The notes: generated from the letters alone by a model not told the origin. Shown: positions 31,141 to 40,872, counted from the first letter of the stretch. The stretch: 64,000 bases of DNA from Kappaphycus alvarezii (GCA_002205965.3 NADL03000553.1:186001-250000); one strand, 5' to 3'. Program-made: numbers and translations.

Positions 31141-33053
31141 AGTCCGAGGTGACGGCGGAGCATGGTCTGCCAGTGTGTGGTGTGGACCTTCGTAGCTGCC
31201 GTGGGGTGAGCGAAGAGAAACGCCGCAGCGGGGCTGCGGCGGAACGCTAAGCCACGGATGCGATGTCGAATGTCGGCGTCGCTGTGTGCGGTCGGGTTTG
31301 GGGCATTCGCCCAGGAGTCGTCGTGCCAATGTACTCTTGCCCGCGCCTCTTGCTGCACCCGTTTGAGAAGGGTTAGAGTGTTGGTGGGTGAAGCAGCTAG
31401 AGTTGGAGGGTCAAGGGTGGAAAGGTCGACTATCCCGGGGATGGAGAGGGCGAAACGGCGGAGAGAAGGCCCAGCCTGACGGAGGAGGAAGGACCGGTCG
31501 CCGCGGTAGCGGCCAGAAGCAAGTGCACAAGCACGCGGCGTGGCGTATGCGGAAGTTCGCTGCCGTGCGGGCGCAGCATCAATGATGCTGGCGGCGGCAG
31601 CGCCGTGGAGGCACGAGGCGATGCTTTCGAAGCCCTGACCTCCGAGGTGCATGGGGACGCAGACTTGGTCCCAGGCTCGGTCCGTGAGAGCAATGCCGTG
31701 TAACTTTTCATATGATGACCGTTGTAGATCATCAAATTCTTCTGCGGCGGACTCGGCTAAGCGCGGATCTGAGAGCTTGAATGCATGCGATAGGAGGCAT
31801 GCAGAGGTACAGATCCGGTGCATGTGGAACCGGGCGCGGGCGTCGCGGGCCAGCAGGAGGCGGTCCAGGGTTCGGCGGCACTGAGCAATCTTGGAGCGGA
31901 GAAAACTCTCCGTGAACGCTTTGTTTCCAATGGGGGCCCCTAGAAGCGGAAAGCCGTCCCGCGAGCATTCTGCGAGAGGGAATTCCGCTAAGAGGGCTGC
32001 TCGATCCTGCGGCATGACGTGAGGCCAGTATATGCGTGTCTTTCGTGGGTTGACATGGAAGCCAACCGTGGGACCATCTCGGGCAAGGAGCCTGAGCGCC
32101 TGACGGATGGCGCCAAGGTTCCCGACGATCGTGCCGTCATCGGCGTACCATTGGCAGAGAGCAATGTTGGGGATCTCAGCAACCCGACGGATGAGGGGTT
32201 GGATCGTTAGCGAGAACAACAACATGCTGGCCGGGTCACCCTGTTGGGTGCCCTGGGCACTTGGTATGACGGTGCGATCCCGGTTCGGGACAAGCAATGG
32301 CGGTTGCATTCGGCCGTAGATCATGTTTGCGAAGCGGGCTAGCGAGGGGGCGAGCATTGGTAGGTGGTCCAGCATAGTCTGCCGATCAACGCGGTTAAAG
32401 GCGTTGTTAGCGTCTATGAGGACCGTGGCGACGTTCGGGGTGGCGGAGAAGCGGCGTAGTGTCGTGCGGGTGTCGTGTACAACAGAGTCCAACCCGGCTT
32501 TAACACCGTTGGCCGTCTGATGCGGCGACATAACCGAGTGTGAATCGGCTATTGCGGCCGGGAGCAGTGCCTTCGTCACTATCTGCGAAGCACAGACCCG
32601 ATGGCGATCGGGCGGACCTTGTCTGGAGTCGGCTGAAGCGGGAGGAGCGTCGCCGCTGCCACGAGGGGGAGCACAGCGTCCGGGAGTTCCCCCCGTGCGA
32701 GCCGAGAAACGAGCTGTGTCAGGACACGCAGACCGGTCACGCCGCTTCGGGACTGACGCGAGTCTTAACCAGGAGGTGGAACCAGCGGGACGGCGTTCGT
32801 TCGGGTCCGGCGGTGGTGTCCCGCGGGACGCCGCGGACCGCGTGTTCCACAGCAGCCTCGGTGATGCACGGGGCGGCGGGAGCCGTCCTTCCGGGAGCGG
32901 CAGACAGGGTCGGCGGGACGGGTGCAGGTCCCGGAGCCGCTGAATCGTCGCCGGGTCGTTGACGTCGGCGAGCGGGCCATTGTGGAGGGCGCGCATGGCC
33001 TTACCATATCGCGAGGGCGCGCATCGGCGCATCGGCGCAAAGGGCCTCTGCAC
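31140..33053 (-). CDS. L1 ORF, pre-RT end, RT and thumb (copy b)
   Basis: Part of an 800-codon frame, the longest in the window. It begins at the end of the pre-RT domain (RYGKAMRALHNGPLADVNDP). After an out-of-phase stretch near residues 45-160 it carries a complete RT: QIVTKALLPAAIADSHSV, ATVLIDANNAFNRVDRQTM, AQGTQQGDPASMLLFSLTIQ, and the catalytic QWYADDGTIVG. PRKTRIYWP, FHMHRICTSACLLSHAFKL and HLGGQGFESI follow. RT copies the element RNA at the nicked target. The last part of the frame (below 31140) is out of phase: LGLPVMMTPCP replaces LGLPVYDDSMP. Probably inactive because of that indel. Confidence 0.85.
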
Positions 33054-33224
33054 GACGGGCGCGCCCGATGTCGCCGGGGACTGTTGGGGCGTACAGCGTG
33101 TTTCCTTCCCACCATTCTAGCCGAGCCTGATGAGCTGCGAGAGCTTCGGCCCAGAGTGCTCCCCACGGCGAAGAAACTTTACTTCATTGAGTATCTATCG
33201 TACACTGCAGGACTGACTATACGG

Positions 33225-34215
33225 CTAAGAACTAACCGGATGTTCCACGTCAGGCACGTGCAGTGGGGCTCGCGATAGAATCGCCATTGCAACAGAAGAC
33301 CACAGTGTGCAACTAATGCGCTGGTAAATACGTCTGCGGATCACTGCTGTGGTTGTGTTGAGCTTCTCTGCGATGCGCGGGATGAAGTCTTCGAGGAACA
33401 GAATGGAGGCGGGGGATGGGGCACCCAGGGAGTCGAAAGCCAGGGGCTGAAACTTGAAGTTCGGTTCCTGGAGGGTGTTGTGCGAAGGGGGGGGATGCGG
33501 CGTACCAGTTTGCGCTCCAGGTCTTTGACTTTGTCTCGGTGGGCAATGTCGGCGGCGCCGCCGGCCATTTGTGTGGCCCTTGTGCGCACGCCTTGTTTGA
33601 ACGGCGAGACAACGGTTAGGTCGCAAGCTATGGGGCGGACCTGTTGGCCTGTGGGCAGGGGGGGGTTGTATCAGAATGTCCGCAGGGCGGATATTCGTTC
33701 CCGGGACAAGCAGCGGGACTTCGTACTGGCAGTCCAGGCCCGCAGCGCGAGCAACGTGGTAGGCGAAACGTTGCGTAGGAGTTGTGGCGGTGCGGGCGGC
33801 CGAAGCCGGCAGGGCAAAGGTCCGCCGCGTGGTCTCCAAGTGCGTCCATAGTTTGGTTGCAGTGGGCGCAGGTGAGCGGGCGGGAGTCGTCGTATACGGG
33901 GAGGCCGAGGTGCCGGCGGATCATGGTCTGCCAGTGCGCCGAGGACACCACCGTAGCGGTTGTGGGGTGAGCGATGAGAAAAGCGGCGGCGGGGCTGTTC
34001 CGGAACGCCAGGCCACGAATCCGATGTCGAACTTCTTGAGTGCTGTGCTGAGCCGGGTTGGGGTGTGTCACCCATGAGTCATCACGCCAGTGGACCCTTG
34101 CCTGTGCCTCCTGCTGCACACCATTTAAGAAGGTTTGGAGGTTGGATGGTTTGGCAGCAAGCAGGCTTGGGTCAAATGGCCAATGTCGACGGAGTACGGG
34201 CGCCCAGGGATACAT
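33225..34215 (-). pseudogene. L1 CCHC and RLE region (copy c), in several frames
   Basis: Frame 33628-34215 carries FLNGVQQEAQARVHWRDDSW, RRHLGLPVYDDSRPLTC, the knuckle CAHCNQTMDALGDHAADLC and PHRHNS. Frame 33225-33839 then carries YHVARAAGLDCQYEVPLLVP and NIRPADILIQPPP, and ends in KFQPLAFDSLGAPSPA, RRRIYQRISCTLWSSVAMAI and EHPVSS. The D.TVVSPF segment is in a third short frame (33313-33612 region). At least two indels are present, and the one beside HRHNS is shared with copy d. Confidence 0.8.
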
Positions 34216-34499
34216 TGCAGGAAGTCACGGATTCGCGGCAAGGCTTGTCGGACCAGGAACGCCTGTCACCCCGGTATCGGTGACCAGAGACGGCGGCAGA
34301 ACGTTGCGTGGTGTACGATGCCGACCTCTCACGTGCCGGAACCGCGTCGATGATACTAGCTGCGACTGAGCCGTGTAGAAACGGGGAGATGAGGGTGAAA
34401 CCCTGACCTCCGTGTCGAATCGGTAGCGTGACTTGGTCCCATGCAGCGTCTGTGAGGGCGATCCCGTGTAGCTCCGAGTAAGACGACCTCTGCAGGGCG

Positions 34500-35507
34500 T
34501 CAAAGGCTTGTGCAGCGGGGGCCGAGTGTTGTGGGTCGGCGAGCCGGAACGCGTGGTGACGAGGCATGCCGACGCGCACAGCCGGTGCATGTGGAAACGG
34601 GCGCGGGGTCACGAACGTGAGTCAGCAGTCGGAGGGTGCGGTGGCACCCCTCGACCTTGCCCCGTAGGTATGCGTCAGTGAAGGCCCGGTTGCCCATCGG
34701 CGCTCCTAGGAGCTCGAAGCCGTCGCGCGAGCACTCGGACAGAGGAAACTCGAGGAGGAATTCCGTGCGGTCCGGCAGGAGCGTGTTTGGCCAGTGAATG
34801 CGCGTCTTCCTCGCGTTGACGTAGAGGCCGACAGCCGGACCCTCAGCCTGCAGGAGGCGGAGAGCACGGCGCAGACCCTGGAGTGTCCCGATGAGGGTCC
34901 CGTCGTCTGCGTACCATTGATTCAGCACGATGTTGCTGTCCTCGGCGATTTTCCGGATTAGTGGTTGAATCGTGAGGGAAAACAGCAACATACTGGCCGG
35001 GTCGCCCTGCTGGGTGCCCTGAGCACTCGAGATGACCGTGTTCTGGCGATTCGGTATAAGCAACGGTGGCTGGGTACGACCATATATCATATTCACGAAG
35101 CGGGCCAGAGAAGGAGCGAGTGCTGGAAGTTGGGACAGCATTGACTGGCGATCAACGCGGTTGAAAGCGTTGTGCGCGTCAATGAGGACCGTGGCAACAT
35201 GCGGCGCACCAGTGAAACGGCGAAGCAGGGTGCGGGTGTCATGGATGACCGCGTCCATCCCGGCCTTGATACCGTTGGCCGTTTGGAATGGCGCGAGGAA
35301 GTCTCGAGAGTCATCGATGGCGCTCGGCAGCAGCGTCTTGGTGACGATGCGGCGGAGGACCGATCCCACAGCGATGGGACGGATTTTGTCCGGTTTCGGC
35401 CGTAGCGGGAGTAATGTTGCGGCAGCGAGCAGGGGCAGGACCGAGTCCGGCAGTTCCCCACGCGCGATCCGCGTCACCAACCTCGTCAGCACACTTTTCC
35501 CTGTCAC
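34500..35507 (-). pseudogene. L1 reverse transcriptase (copy c)
   Basis: 335 codons covering MTGKSVLTRLVTRIARGELP, RPIAVGSVLRRIVTKTLLPS, FQTANGIKAGMDAVIHDTR, ATVLIDAHNAFNRVDRQSM, AQGTQQGDPASMLLFSLTIQ, and LNQWYADDGTLIGTLQG (YADD active site). PRKTR-like ARKTRIHWPNTL and the start of the thumb follow. It goes out of frame near 34590 at HMHRLCASA. Copy d keeps the same region in one frame. Confidence 0.88.
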
Positions 35508-35536
35508 CCCGGCGGCCGGGCTGACCGATGTCTTGA

Positions 35537-36037
35537 CTAGTAAGTGGAACCAGGTGCCGGCGTGCGGTCCGGTCCCGCGGTCGTGCCACGAGAAATACCT
35601 CGAACAGCCTGCTCTACGGCTTCTGCCGTGATTGATGGTGGAGGAGGAAGGCCTTCTTCGGGAATGGGCGTGATCGGGCGCGGGGGCGCGGGGTGAAGAT
35701 CACGCAGCGCTTGGATGGTGTGCGGGTCATTCACATCGGCTAGTGGAGCGTTGTGCAGGGACCGCATGGCCTTGCCGTAGCGGGCGTCTGCACAGAGGGC
35801 TTCAGCGCGACGGGCGCGCCGTGCGTCGCTGGAGCCTGAGCCGTAAGCGGGGCGGTGCTGCTGGATCCACTCAGAGCGTGCTTCATGGGCGCGCAGGGCT
35901 TCAAACCACAGCGCGTTCCACTCAGCTCCAGTATGGGCGCGCCGGATTCGGGAGCCGAGAGCGGCCCGTTGACCTTTGTTATGCTGCCAGCCGTCCTCCC
36001 CGCGCAAGCTGCGGCGGAGGACAGCGGTTGGCAGCAT
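35537..36037 (-). pseudogene. L1 pre-RT domain (copy c)
   Basis: 166 codons: LPTAVLRRSLRGEDGWQHN, IRRAHTGAEWNALWFEALR, RRAEALCADARYGKAMRSLH, LADVNDPHTIQALRDLHP, EQAVRGISRGTTAGPDRTPA. This is the same helical pre-RT domain as in copies a and b, running to the first RT block (AGPDRTPA). A frame change near 35520 separates it from the RT frame. Confidence 0.82.
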
Positions 36038-36127
36038 GTGGAGGTGCAGGAAAGCACGGTAGGTGGCCTCGTCCCCCCTTGCGTTGGCGGCGGCTTGTAC
36101 CAGCTTGATAAAAAGGAGAGTGAAGGG

Positions 36128-36444
36128 AAGAGAAGAAGTTTAATGCGTTCAGTATCTACTGGGGACTGCGCACGTCCTAACTATACGGTTAAGGTGAGAG
36201 TAACTTTATGGCATCAATAAAACGGGTGTCCGCTGCAGGTGGAGTAACTTTAGGGCATCAGTAAAACGGGTGTCCGCTGCAGGATCCGACTATATTGCTA
36301 GCTAGGTGCTAACCGGGTGGTCCACTCCCAGGTGGAGTAACTTTAGGGCATCAGTAAAACGGGTGTCCGCTGCAGGATCCGACTATATTGCTAGCTAGGT
36401 GCTAACCGGGTGGTCCACGTCGGCCACGTGCAGCGACAGGTTCA
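36128..36444 (-). repeat. Run of four L1 micro-tails (46-112 bp each)
   Basis: Between copies c and d lie four 3'-end fragments, all minus strand and head to tail. 36128-36193 is the tail type of copies a/b. 36194-36239, 36240-36332 and 36333-36444 each begin GTAACTTTA(T/G)GGCATCA(A/G)TAAAACGGGTG and run for different lengths into the end of the ORF (GGTGGTCCACGTCGGCCACG). The start is constant and the other end varies, which is the pattern of very strong 5' truncation. Confidence 0.85.
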
Positions 36445-36498
36445 CAAACTTTACTTCATTGAGTATCTATCGTATACACTGCAGGACTGACTATACGG

Positions 36499-36820
36499 CT
36501 AAGAACTAACCGGATGTTCCACGTCAGGCACGTGCAGTGGGGCTCGCGATAGAATCGCCATTGCAACAGAAGACCACAGTGTGCAACTAATGCGCTGATA
36601 AATACGTCTGCGGATCACTGCTGTGGTTGTGTTGAGCTTCTCTGCGATGCGCGGGATGAAGTCTTCGAGGAACAGAATGGAGGCGGGGATGGGGCACCCA
36701 GGGAATCGAAAGCCAGGGGCTGAAACTTGAAGTTCGGTTCCTGGAGGGTGTTGTGCGAAGGGGGGGGATGCGGCGTACCAGTTTGCGCTCCAGGTCTTTG
36801 ACTTATTCTCGGTGGGCAAT
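36499..36820 (-). pseudogene. L1 C-terminal end (copy d)
   Basis: The end of the protein, in the frame ending at 36499: FRFPGCPIPASILFLEDFIP, RIAEKLNTTTAVIRRRIYQR, ISCTLWSSVAMAILSRAPLH, VPDVEHPVSS and stop. The AFDSLGAPSP segment is shifted at one base. Only about 55 bases of 3' UTR follow before the GAAGAA junction. Confidence 0.8.
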
Positions 36821-38543
36821 GTCGGCGGCGCCGCCGGCCATTTGTGTGGCCCTTGTGCGCACGCCTTGTTTGAACGGCGAGACAACGGTTAGGTCGCAGG
36901 CTATGGGGCGGACCTGTTGGCCTGTGGGCAGGGGGGGGGTTGTATCAGAATGTCCGCAGGGCGGATATTCGTTCCCGGGACAAGCAGCGGGACTTCGTAC
37001 TGGCAGTCCAGGCCCGCAGCGCGAGCAACGTGGTAGGCGAAACGTTGCGTAGGAGTTGTGGCGGTGCGGGCGGCCGAAGCCGGCAGGGCAAAGGTCCGCC
37101 GCGTGGTCTCCAAGTGCGTCCATAGTTTGGTTGCAGTGGGCGCAGGTGAGCGGGCGGGAGTCGTCGTATACGGGGAGGCCGAGGTGCCGGCGGATCATGG
37201 TCTGCCAGTGCGCCGAGGACACCACCGTAGCGGTTGTGGGGTGAGCGATGAGAAAAGCGGCGGCGGGGCTGTTCCGGAACGCCAGGCCACGAATCCGATG
37301 TCGAACTTCTTGAGTGCTGTGCTGAGCCGGGTTGGGGTGTGTCACCCATGAGTCATCACGCCAGTGGACCCTTGCCTGTGCCTCCTGCTGCACACCATTT
37401 AAGAAGGTTTGGAGGTTGGATGGTTTGGCAGCAAGCAGGCTTGGGTCAAATGTGCCAATGTCGACGGAGTACGGGCGCCCAGGGATACATTGCAGGAAGT
37501 CACGGATTCGCGGCAAGGCTTGTCGGACCAGGAACGCTCTGTCACCCCGGTATCGGTGACCAGAGACGGCGGCAGAACGTTGCGTGGTGTACGATGCTGA
37601 CCTCTCACGTGCCGGAACCGCGTCGATGATACTAGCTGCGACTGAGCCGTGTAGAAACGGGGAGATGAGGGTGAAACCCTGACCTCCGTGTCGAATCGGT
37701 AGCGTGACTTGGTCCCACGCAGCGTCTGTGAGGGCGATCCCGTGTAGCTCCGAGTAAGACGACCTCTGCAGGGCGTCAAAGGCTTGCGCAGCAGGGGCCG
37801 AGTGTTGTGGGTCGGCGAGCCGGAACGCGTGCGTGACGAGGCATGCCGACGCGCACAGCCGGTGCATGTGGAAACGGGCGCGGGGGTCACGAACGTGAGT
37901 CAGCAGTCGGAGGGTGCGGTGGCACCCCTCGACCTTGCCCCGTAGGTATGCATCGGTGAAGGCCCGGTTGCCCATCGGCGCTCCTAGGAGCTCGAAGCCG
38001 TCGCGCGAGCACTCGGACAGAGGAAACTCGAGGAGGAATTCCGTGCGGTCCGGCAGGAGCGTGTTTGGCCAGTGAATGCGCGTCTTCCTCGCGTTGACGT
38101 AGAGGCCGACAGCCGGACCCTCAGCCTGCAGGAGGCGGAGAGCACGGCGCAGACCCTGGAGTGTCCCGATGAGGGTCCCGTCGTCTGCGTACCATTGATT
38201 CAGCACGATGTTGCTGTCCTCGGCGATTTTCCGGATTAGTGGTTGAATCGTGAGGGAAAACAGCAACATACTGGCCGGGTCGCCCTGCTGGGTGCCCTGA
38301 GCACTCGAGATGACCGTGTTCTGGCGATTCGGTATAAGCAACGGTGGCTGGGTACGACCATATATCATATTCACGAAGCGGGCCAGAGAAGGAGCGAGTG
38401 CTGGAAGTTGGGACAGCATTGACTGGCGATCAACGCGGTTGAAAGCGTTGTGCGCGTCAATGAGGACCGTGGCAACATGCGGAGCACCAGTGAAACGGCG
38501 AAGCAGGGTGCGGGTGTCATGGATGACCGCGTCCATCCCGGCC
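36803..38543 (-). CDS. L1 RT, thumb and CCHC (copy d), open frame
   Basis: One frame of about 580 codons: IHDTRTLLRRFTGAPHVATV, AHNAFNRVDRQSM, AQGTQQGDPASMLLFSLTIQ, NQWYADDGTLIG, FHMHRLCASACLVTHAFRLA, RHGGQGFTLISPF, RIRDFLQCIPGRPYSVDIG, VHWRDDSW, RRHLGLPVYDD and the C-x2-C-x9-H-x4-C knuckle. After PHRHNS the frame departs (SYATFRLPRCSR) and rejoins L1 phase at RPIACDLTVVSPF. The PADI segment is therefore out of phase (it lies in frame 36901-37113). The RT lacks its first blocks because of 5' truncation. Not autonomous. Confidence 0.87.
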
Positions 38544-38750
38544 ATGTCGTAACTTTATGGCATCAGTAAAACGGGTGTCCGCTGCAGGATCCGACTATAT
38601 TGCTAGCTAGGTGCTAACCGGGTGGTCCACGTCGGCCACGTGCAGCGACATCGTAACTTTATGGCATCAGTAAAACGGGTGTCCGCTGCAGGATCCGACT
38701 ATATTGCTAGCTAGGTGCTAACCGGGTGGTCCACCCGACATTAGAAGAAA
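38544..38750 (-). repeat. Two L1 micro-tails between copies d and e
   Basis: 38544-38651 and 38652-38734 both begin CGTAACTTTATGGCATCAGTAAAACGGGTG and end at different points (after CACGTGCAGCGACAT and after GGTGGTCCAC). They match the micro-tails at 36240-36444 almost exactly. A CCGACATTAGAAGAAAGAAG filler then leads into copy e. Confidence 0.85.
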
Positions 38751-39140
38751 GAAGAAACTTTACTTCATTGAGTATCTATCGTGTACACTGCAGGACTGAC
38801 TATACGGCTAAGAACTAACCGGATGTTCCACGTCAGGCACGTGCAGTGGGGCTCGCGATAGAATCGCCATTGCAACAGAAGACCACAGTGTGCAACTAAT
38901 GCGCTGATAAATACGTCTGCGGATCACTGCTGTGGTTGTGTTGAGCTTCTCTGCGATGCGCGGGATGAAGTCTTCGAGGAACAGAATCGAGGCGGGGGAT
39001 GGGGCACCCAGGGAATCGAAAGCCAGGGGCTGAAACTTGAAGTTCGGTTCCTGGAGGGTGTTGTGCGAAGGGGGGGGATGCGGCGTACCAGTTTGCGCTC
39101 CAGGTCTTTGACTTTGTCTCGGTGGGCAATGTCGGCGGCA
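38751..39140 (-). mobile_element. L1 LINE copy e, last 390 bp only
   Basis: Minus strand. It holds the C-terminal coding end (HRDKVKDLERK out of phase, KFQPLAFDSLGAPSPASILF, RRRIYQRISCTLWSS, EHPVSS) and the tail. It is nearly identical to the same part of copies c and d. The 5' break at 39140 is where the array ends and unrelated sequence begins. Confidence 0.88.
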
Positions 39141-39208
39141 TTTCGTTCGGGCGGTTAGTAAGTCCAATAAATAACTGATGTCCAAAGCGAGGGCTAACGC
39201 AAGGCGGA

Positions 39209-39280
39209 TTCCCATTGGTCTAGTGGTGAGGATGTCCGCTTTCACCGGGAAGATCGCGGGTTCAAACCCCGCATGGGAAG
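39209..39280 (+). tRNA. tRNA-Glu (TTC)
   Basis: 72 nt. The acceptor stem TTCCCAT pairs fully with ATGGGAA (39273-39279). The D arm holds GGTCTAGTGGTGAGGAT, matching the A box of eukaryotic tRNA-Glu. The anticodon loop CTTTCAC has anticodon TTC at 39241-39243. The T arm GCGGG-TTCAAAC-CCCGC is perfect and carries the B box GGTTCAAACCC. The anticodon stem GTCCG/CGGGA has one G-A mismatch and one G-T wobble, so a pseudogene or the head of a tRNA-derived repeat is possible. No CCA is encoded and no T-run terminator follows closely. Confidence 0.8.
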
Positions 39281-39392
39281 GATAAAATTTTGGTGATATC
39301 GAGCGCCCGTGCTTACCTATTCATAAACATCTTCATCTTCCCATTATAAGGAGATGTCCGTCCAATATCTCCTATCAATAGAGGGAAACTCT

Positions 39393-39475
39393 TGGGTTAT
39401 TTTAATGCATGGAAGCTGTGGTGGGTTATATCTACGCTGCTACTGCGTTACGCGGGATGAGTCGTCACTGATGGG
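39393..39475 (+). repeat. Short dispersed repeat, copy A
   Basis: GGGTTATTTTAATGCATGGA opens a stretch of about 85 bases that ends GTCGTCACTGATGGGTTA. Related copies lie at 46299-46395 (minus) and 56359-56452 (plus). No coding potential. Confidence 0.75.
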
Positions 39476-39750
39476 TTATCAATAGAGTACCTCAAATTTC
39501 CAATTTTTCATATTAGGCCCGGAAATTATCAAATACGGTTGCAACCTGCGCTGTCGATTCTGAGGTCTTGCCAACAGTACTAGCTCATAGTACACCAGCA
39601 CCCGTTGGCTCTGTCTGCTCAATACTCATGCTACAGCGGGATAACAGTCTAGTGGACAGCTAAGGCGGCGTGATCCTGCTTCAAAACAGAAGAGAAAGAT
39701 AATTTTAGTAGTACAGCAAACACAGCAAAAGCGCTTGTAAAAAAAATGAT
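39476..39750. other. Unassigned stretch
   Basis: Mixed-composition sequence with no frame or repeat that I can match, except that a 30-base word beginning GGATGTATCTTCCAAGAG starts at its right edge. Confidence 0.3.
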
Positions 39751-40575
39751 CGGATGTATCTTCCAAGAGTAAAACACCCAAACCTTCCCCCTTGTAAAAC
39801 AACTCGTAACCATACAAGTTGACTGGGTATCATCCAGCTTACCCGTATCGGTAAACGAACACCCCGTGTCCCCTTTTTAAAACAGCATTCAATTCCCCTC
39901 TGTTTCCTTCTACTAAATGGGAAATCCGTTTCGAACTGAATCCAGTCCATTTTTATCGTAGGGGGAGGGAAACTGGAGTGATTTACTGATTGGGGATGCA
40001 GGACGGCTATTTTCGGTAGACTACGAGGGGCAAGTCTGTGTATTAGAACGTCTGAAAATGAGTCAGAGTCATGATGTAAGACCTCACAGGGCTGGTGTGA
40101 GGCCAGCCGTAAGGCATGCTGCGGGGACGAAACCGTCGCCGCAGCGTGTCTTTGCATAAGGACAGATCGCACCCGCCCGAAGGTCTCCATGGCGCGTACG
40201 GCGACGTGCCTAGCCACGTCTATCAGTACCGCGAAGCGTCCGGGTGCCGCCCGCCAAGAGTGGATATCGGCACTGGGATCCGTTGGGACCTGGCATGCGT
40301 GGTAATGAATTCTTGATACCTCCTGAACTTGACGCTTTCGCGGCGTTCAGAGATGTCAAGGGGTTGAAGCAACTGGCCAGTGTGTTGGAGGGAGCAAGTG
40401 GATTGACGAATGTAACGTCGAAAAAGTCTGTCCTTCCGGTGCTCCCTATGGCCTTGATCTCTGGCCTCGTGCGATGTTGGCCATTGGGACGGGGCTCCAT
40501 GACCGGGTGCCGCGCGGCCTTTTATCGTGGTGTATCAATGCGATCAACGCCCTCCAAAACACATCTGGAGCTCGG
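39751..40575 (-). mobile_element. 5'-truncated L2 LINE copy
   Basis: Minus strand. The coding end lies at 40060-40500: HRTRPEIKAIGSTGRTDFFD, FDVTFVNPLAPSN, CFNPLTSLNAAKAS in one frame, then MARHVAVRAMETFGRVRSVL in another. RPDI reads RPEI here. The 3' UTR runs down to the GGATGTATCTTCC word at 39751-39798. Truncated upstream of the CCHC knuckle. Confidence 0.8.
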
Positions 40576-40609
40576 CCCCGTTTTCTAGTAATGGAAGGAC
40601 ATCATGAAA

Positions 40610-40860
40610 TAAAGCCAAAGCCTGGTTCCTCACGTCCAAAACCCCTTCCGCGACCCAGGCTTTTGTTTCCAGCCCATCTCTTCCAATACTTTAAATGCAG
40701 CACCCTCGGCCACCACCTTGTTTCTCGATTAGAGTACTGTGTATTGTAACCCAGTACCAACCTTTCGCTGCTACGATTTGCACTCGCATCTATCAGCACC
40801 TCAGTTCTTCTTTGTACTCATCGGTGGACATGCCTCGGTCGCAGGCCGTCGCCACCATCC
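40610..40860 (+). mobile_element. Old RLE-LINE 3' end, plus strand
   Basis: Frames on the plus strand resemble the L1 C-terminus: DPGFCFQPISSNTLNAAPSA (L1: NFTFRPLAFDSLGAPSPG) and AATICTRIYQHLSSSLYSSV (L1: VIRRRIYQRLSCTLWSSI). The similarity is partial and two frames are involved, so this is an old copy. It is opposite in strand to the main L1 array. Confidence 0.55.
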
Positions 40861-40872
40861 TTTTCATCCAGC

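Larger units (their letters stand above)
30395..33169 (-). mobile_element. L1 LINE copy b, 5'-truncated
   Basis: Minus strand, about 2.8 kb. The 3' tail begins GAAAGAAGTTTAATGCGTTCAGTATCTAC at about 30395, directly next to the 5' end of copy a. The 5' end is cut within the pre-RT domain at about 33169, where the tail of copy c (GAAGAAACTTTACTTCATTGAG) begins. It differs clearly from copies c and d and so represents a separate subfamily. Confidence 0.9.
33170..36127 (-). mobile_element. L1 LINE copy c, 5'-truncated
   Basis: Minus strand, about 3 kb. The tail at 33170 abuts the truncated end of copy b. The 5' end is cut at about 36127 near the start of the pre-RT domain and is followed by another tail. 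Over 33170-35260 it is nearly identical to copy d (36445-38543), including a shared frameshift beside HRHNS. Confidence 0.9.
36445..38543 (-). mobile_element. L1 LINE copy d, 5'-truncated
   Basis: Minus strand, 2.1 kb. The tail AAACTTTACTTCATTGAG starts at 36445. The 5' end is cut at 38543 inside the RT (IHDT block), followed by another micro-tail. It is nearly identical to the same part of copy c. Confidence 0.9.

Noticed and set aside
31258-36100. Many plus-strand frames of 60-200 codons across the L1 array
   Set aside because: They are antisense shadows of GC-rich minus-strand LINE coding regions; the minus strand carries RT, CCHC and RLE motifs.
39600-39700. A second tRNA-like gene (GTCTAGTGGACAGCTAAGGC)
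   Set aside because: It lacks a B box at the right distance and does not form acceptor or T stems.
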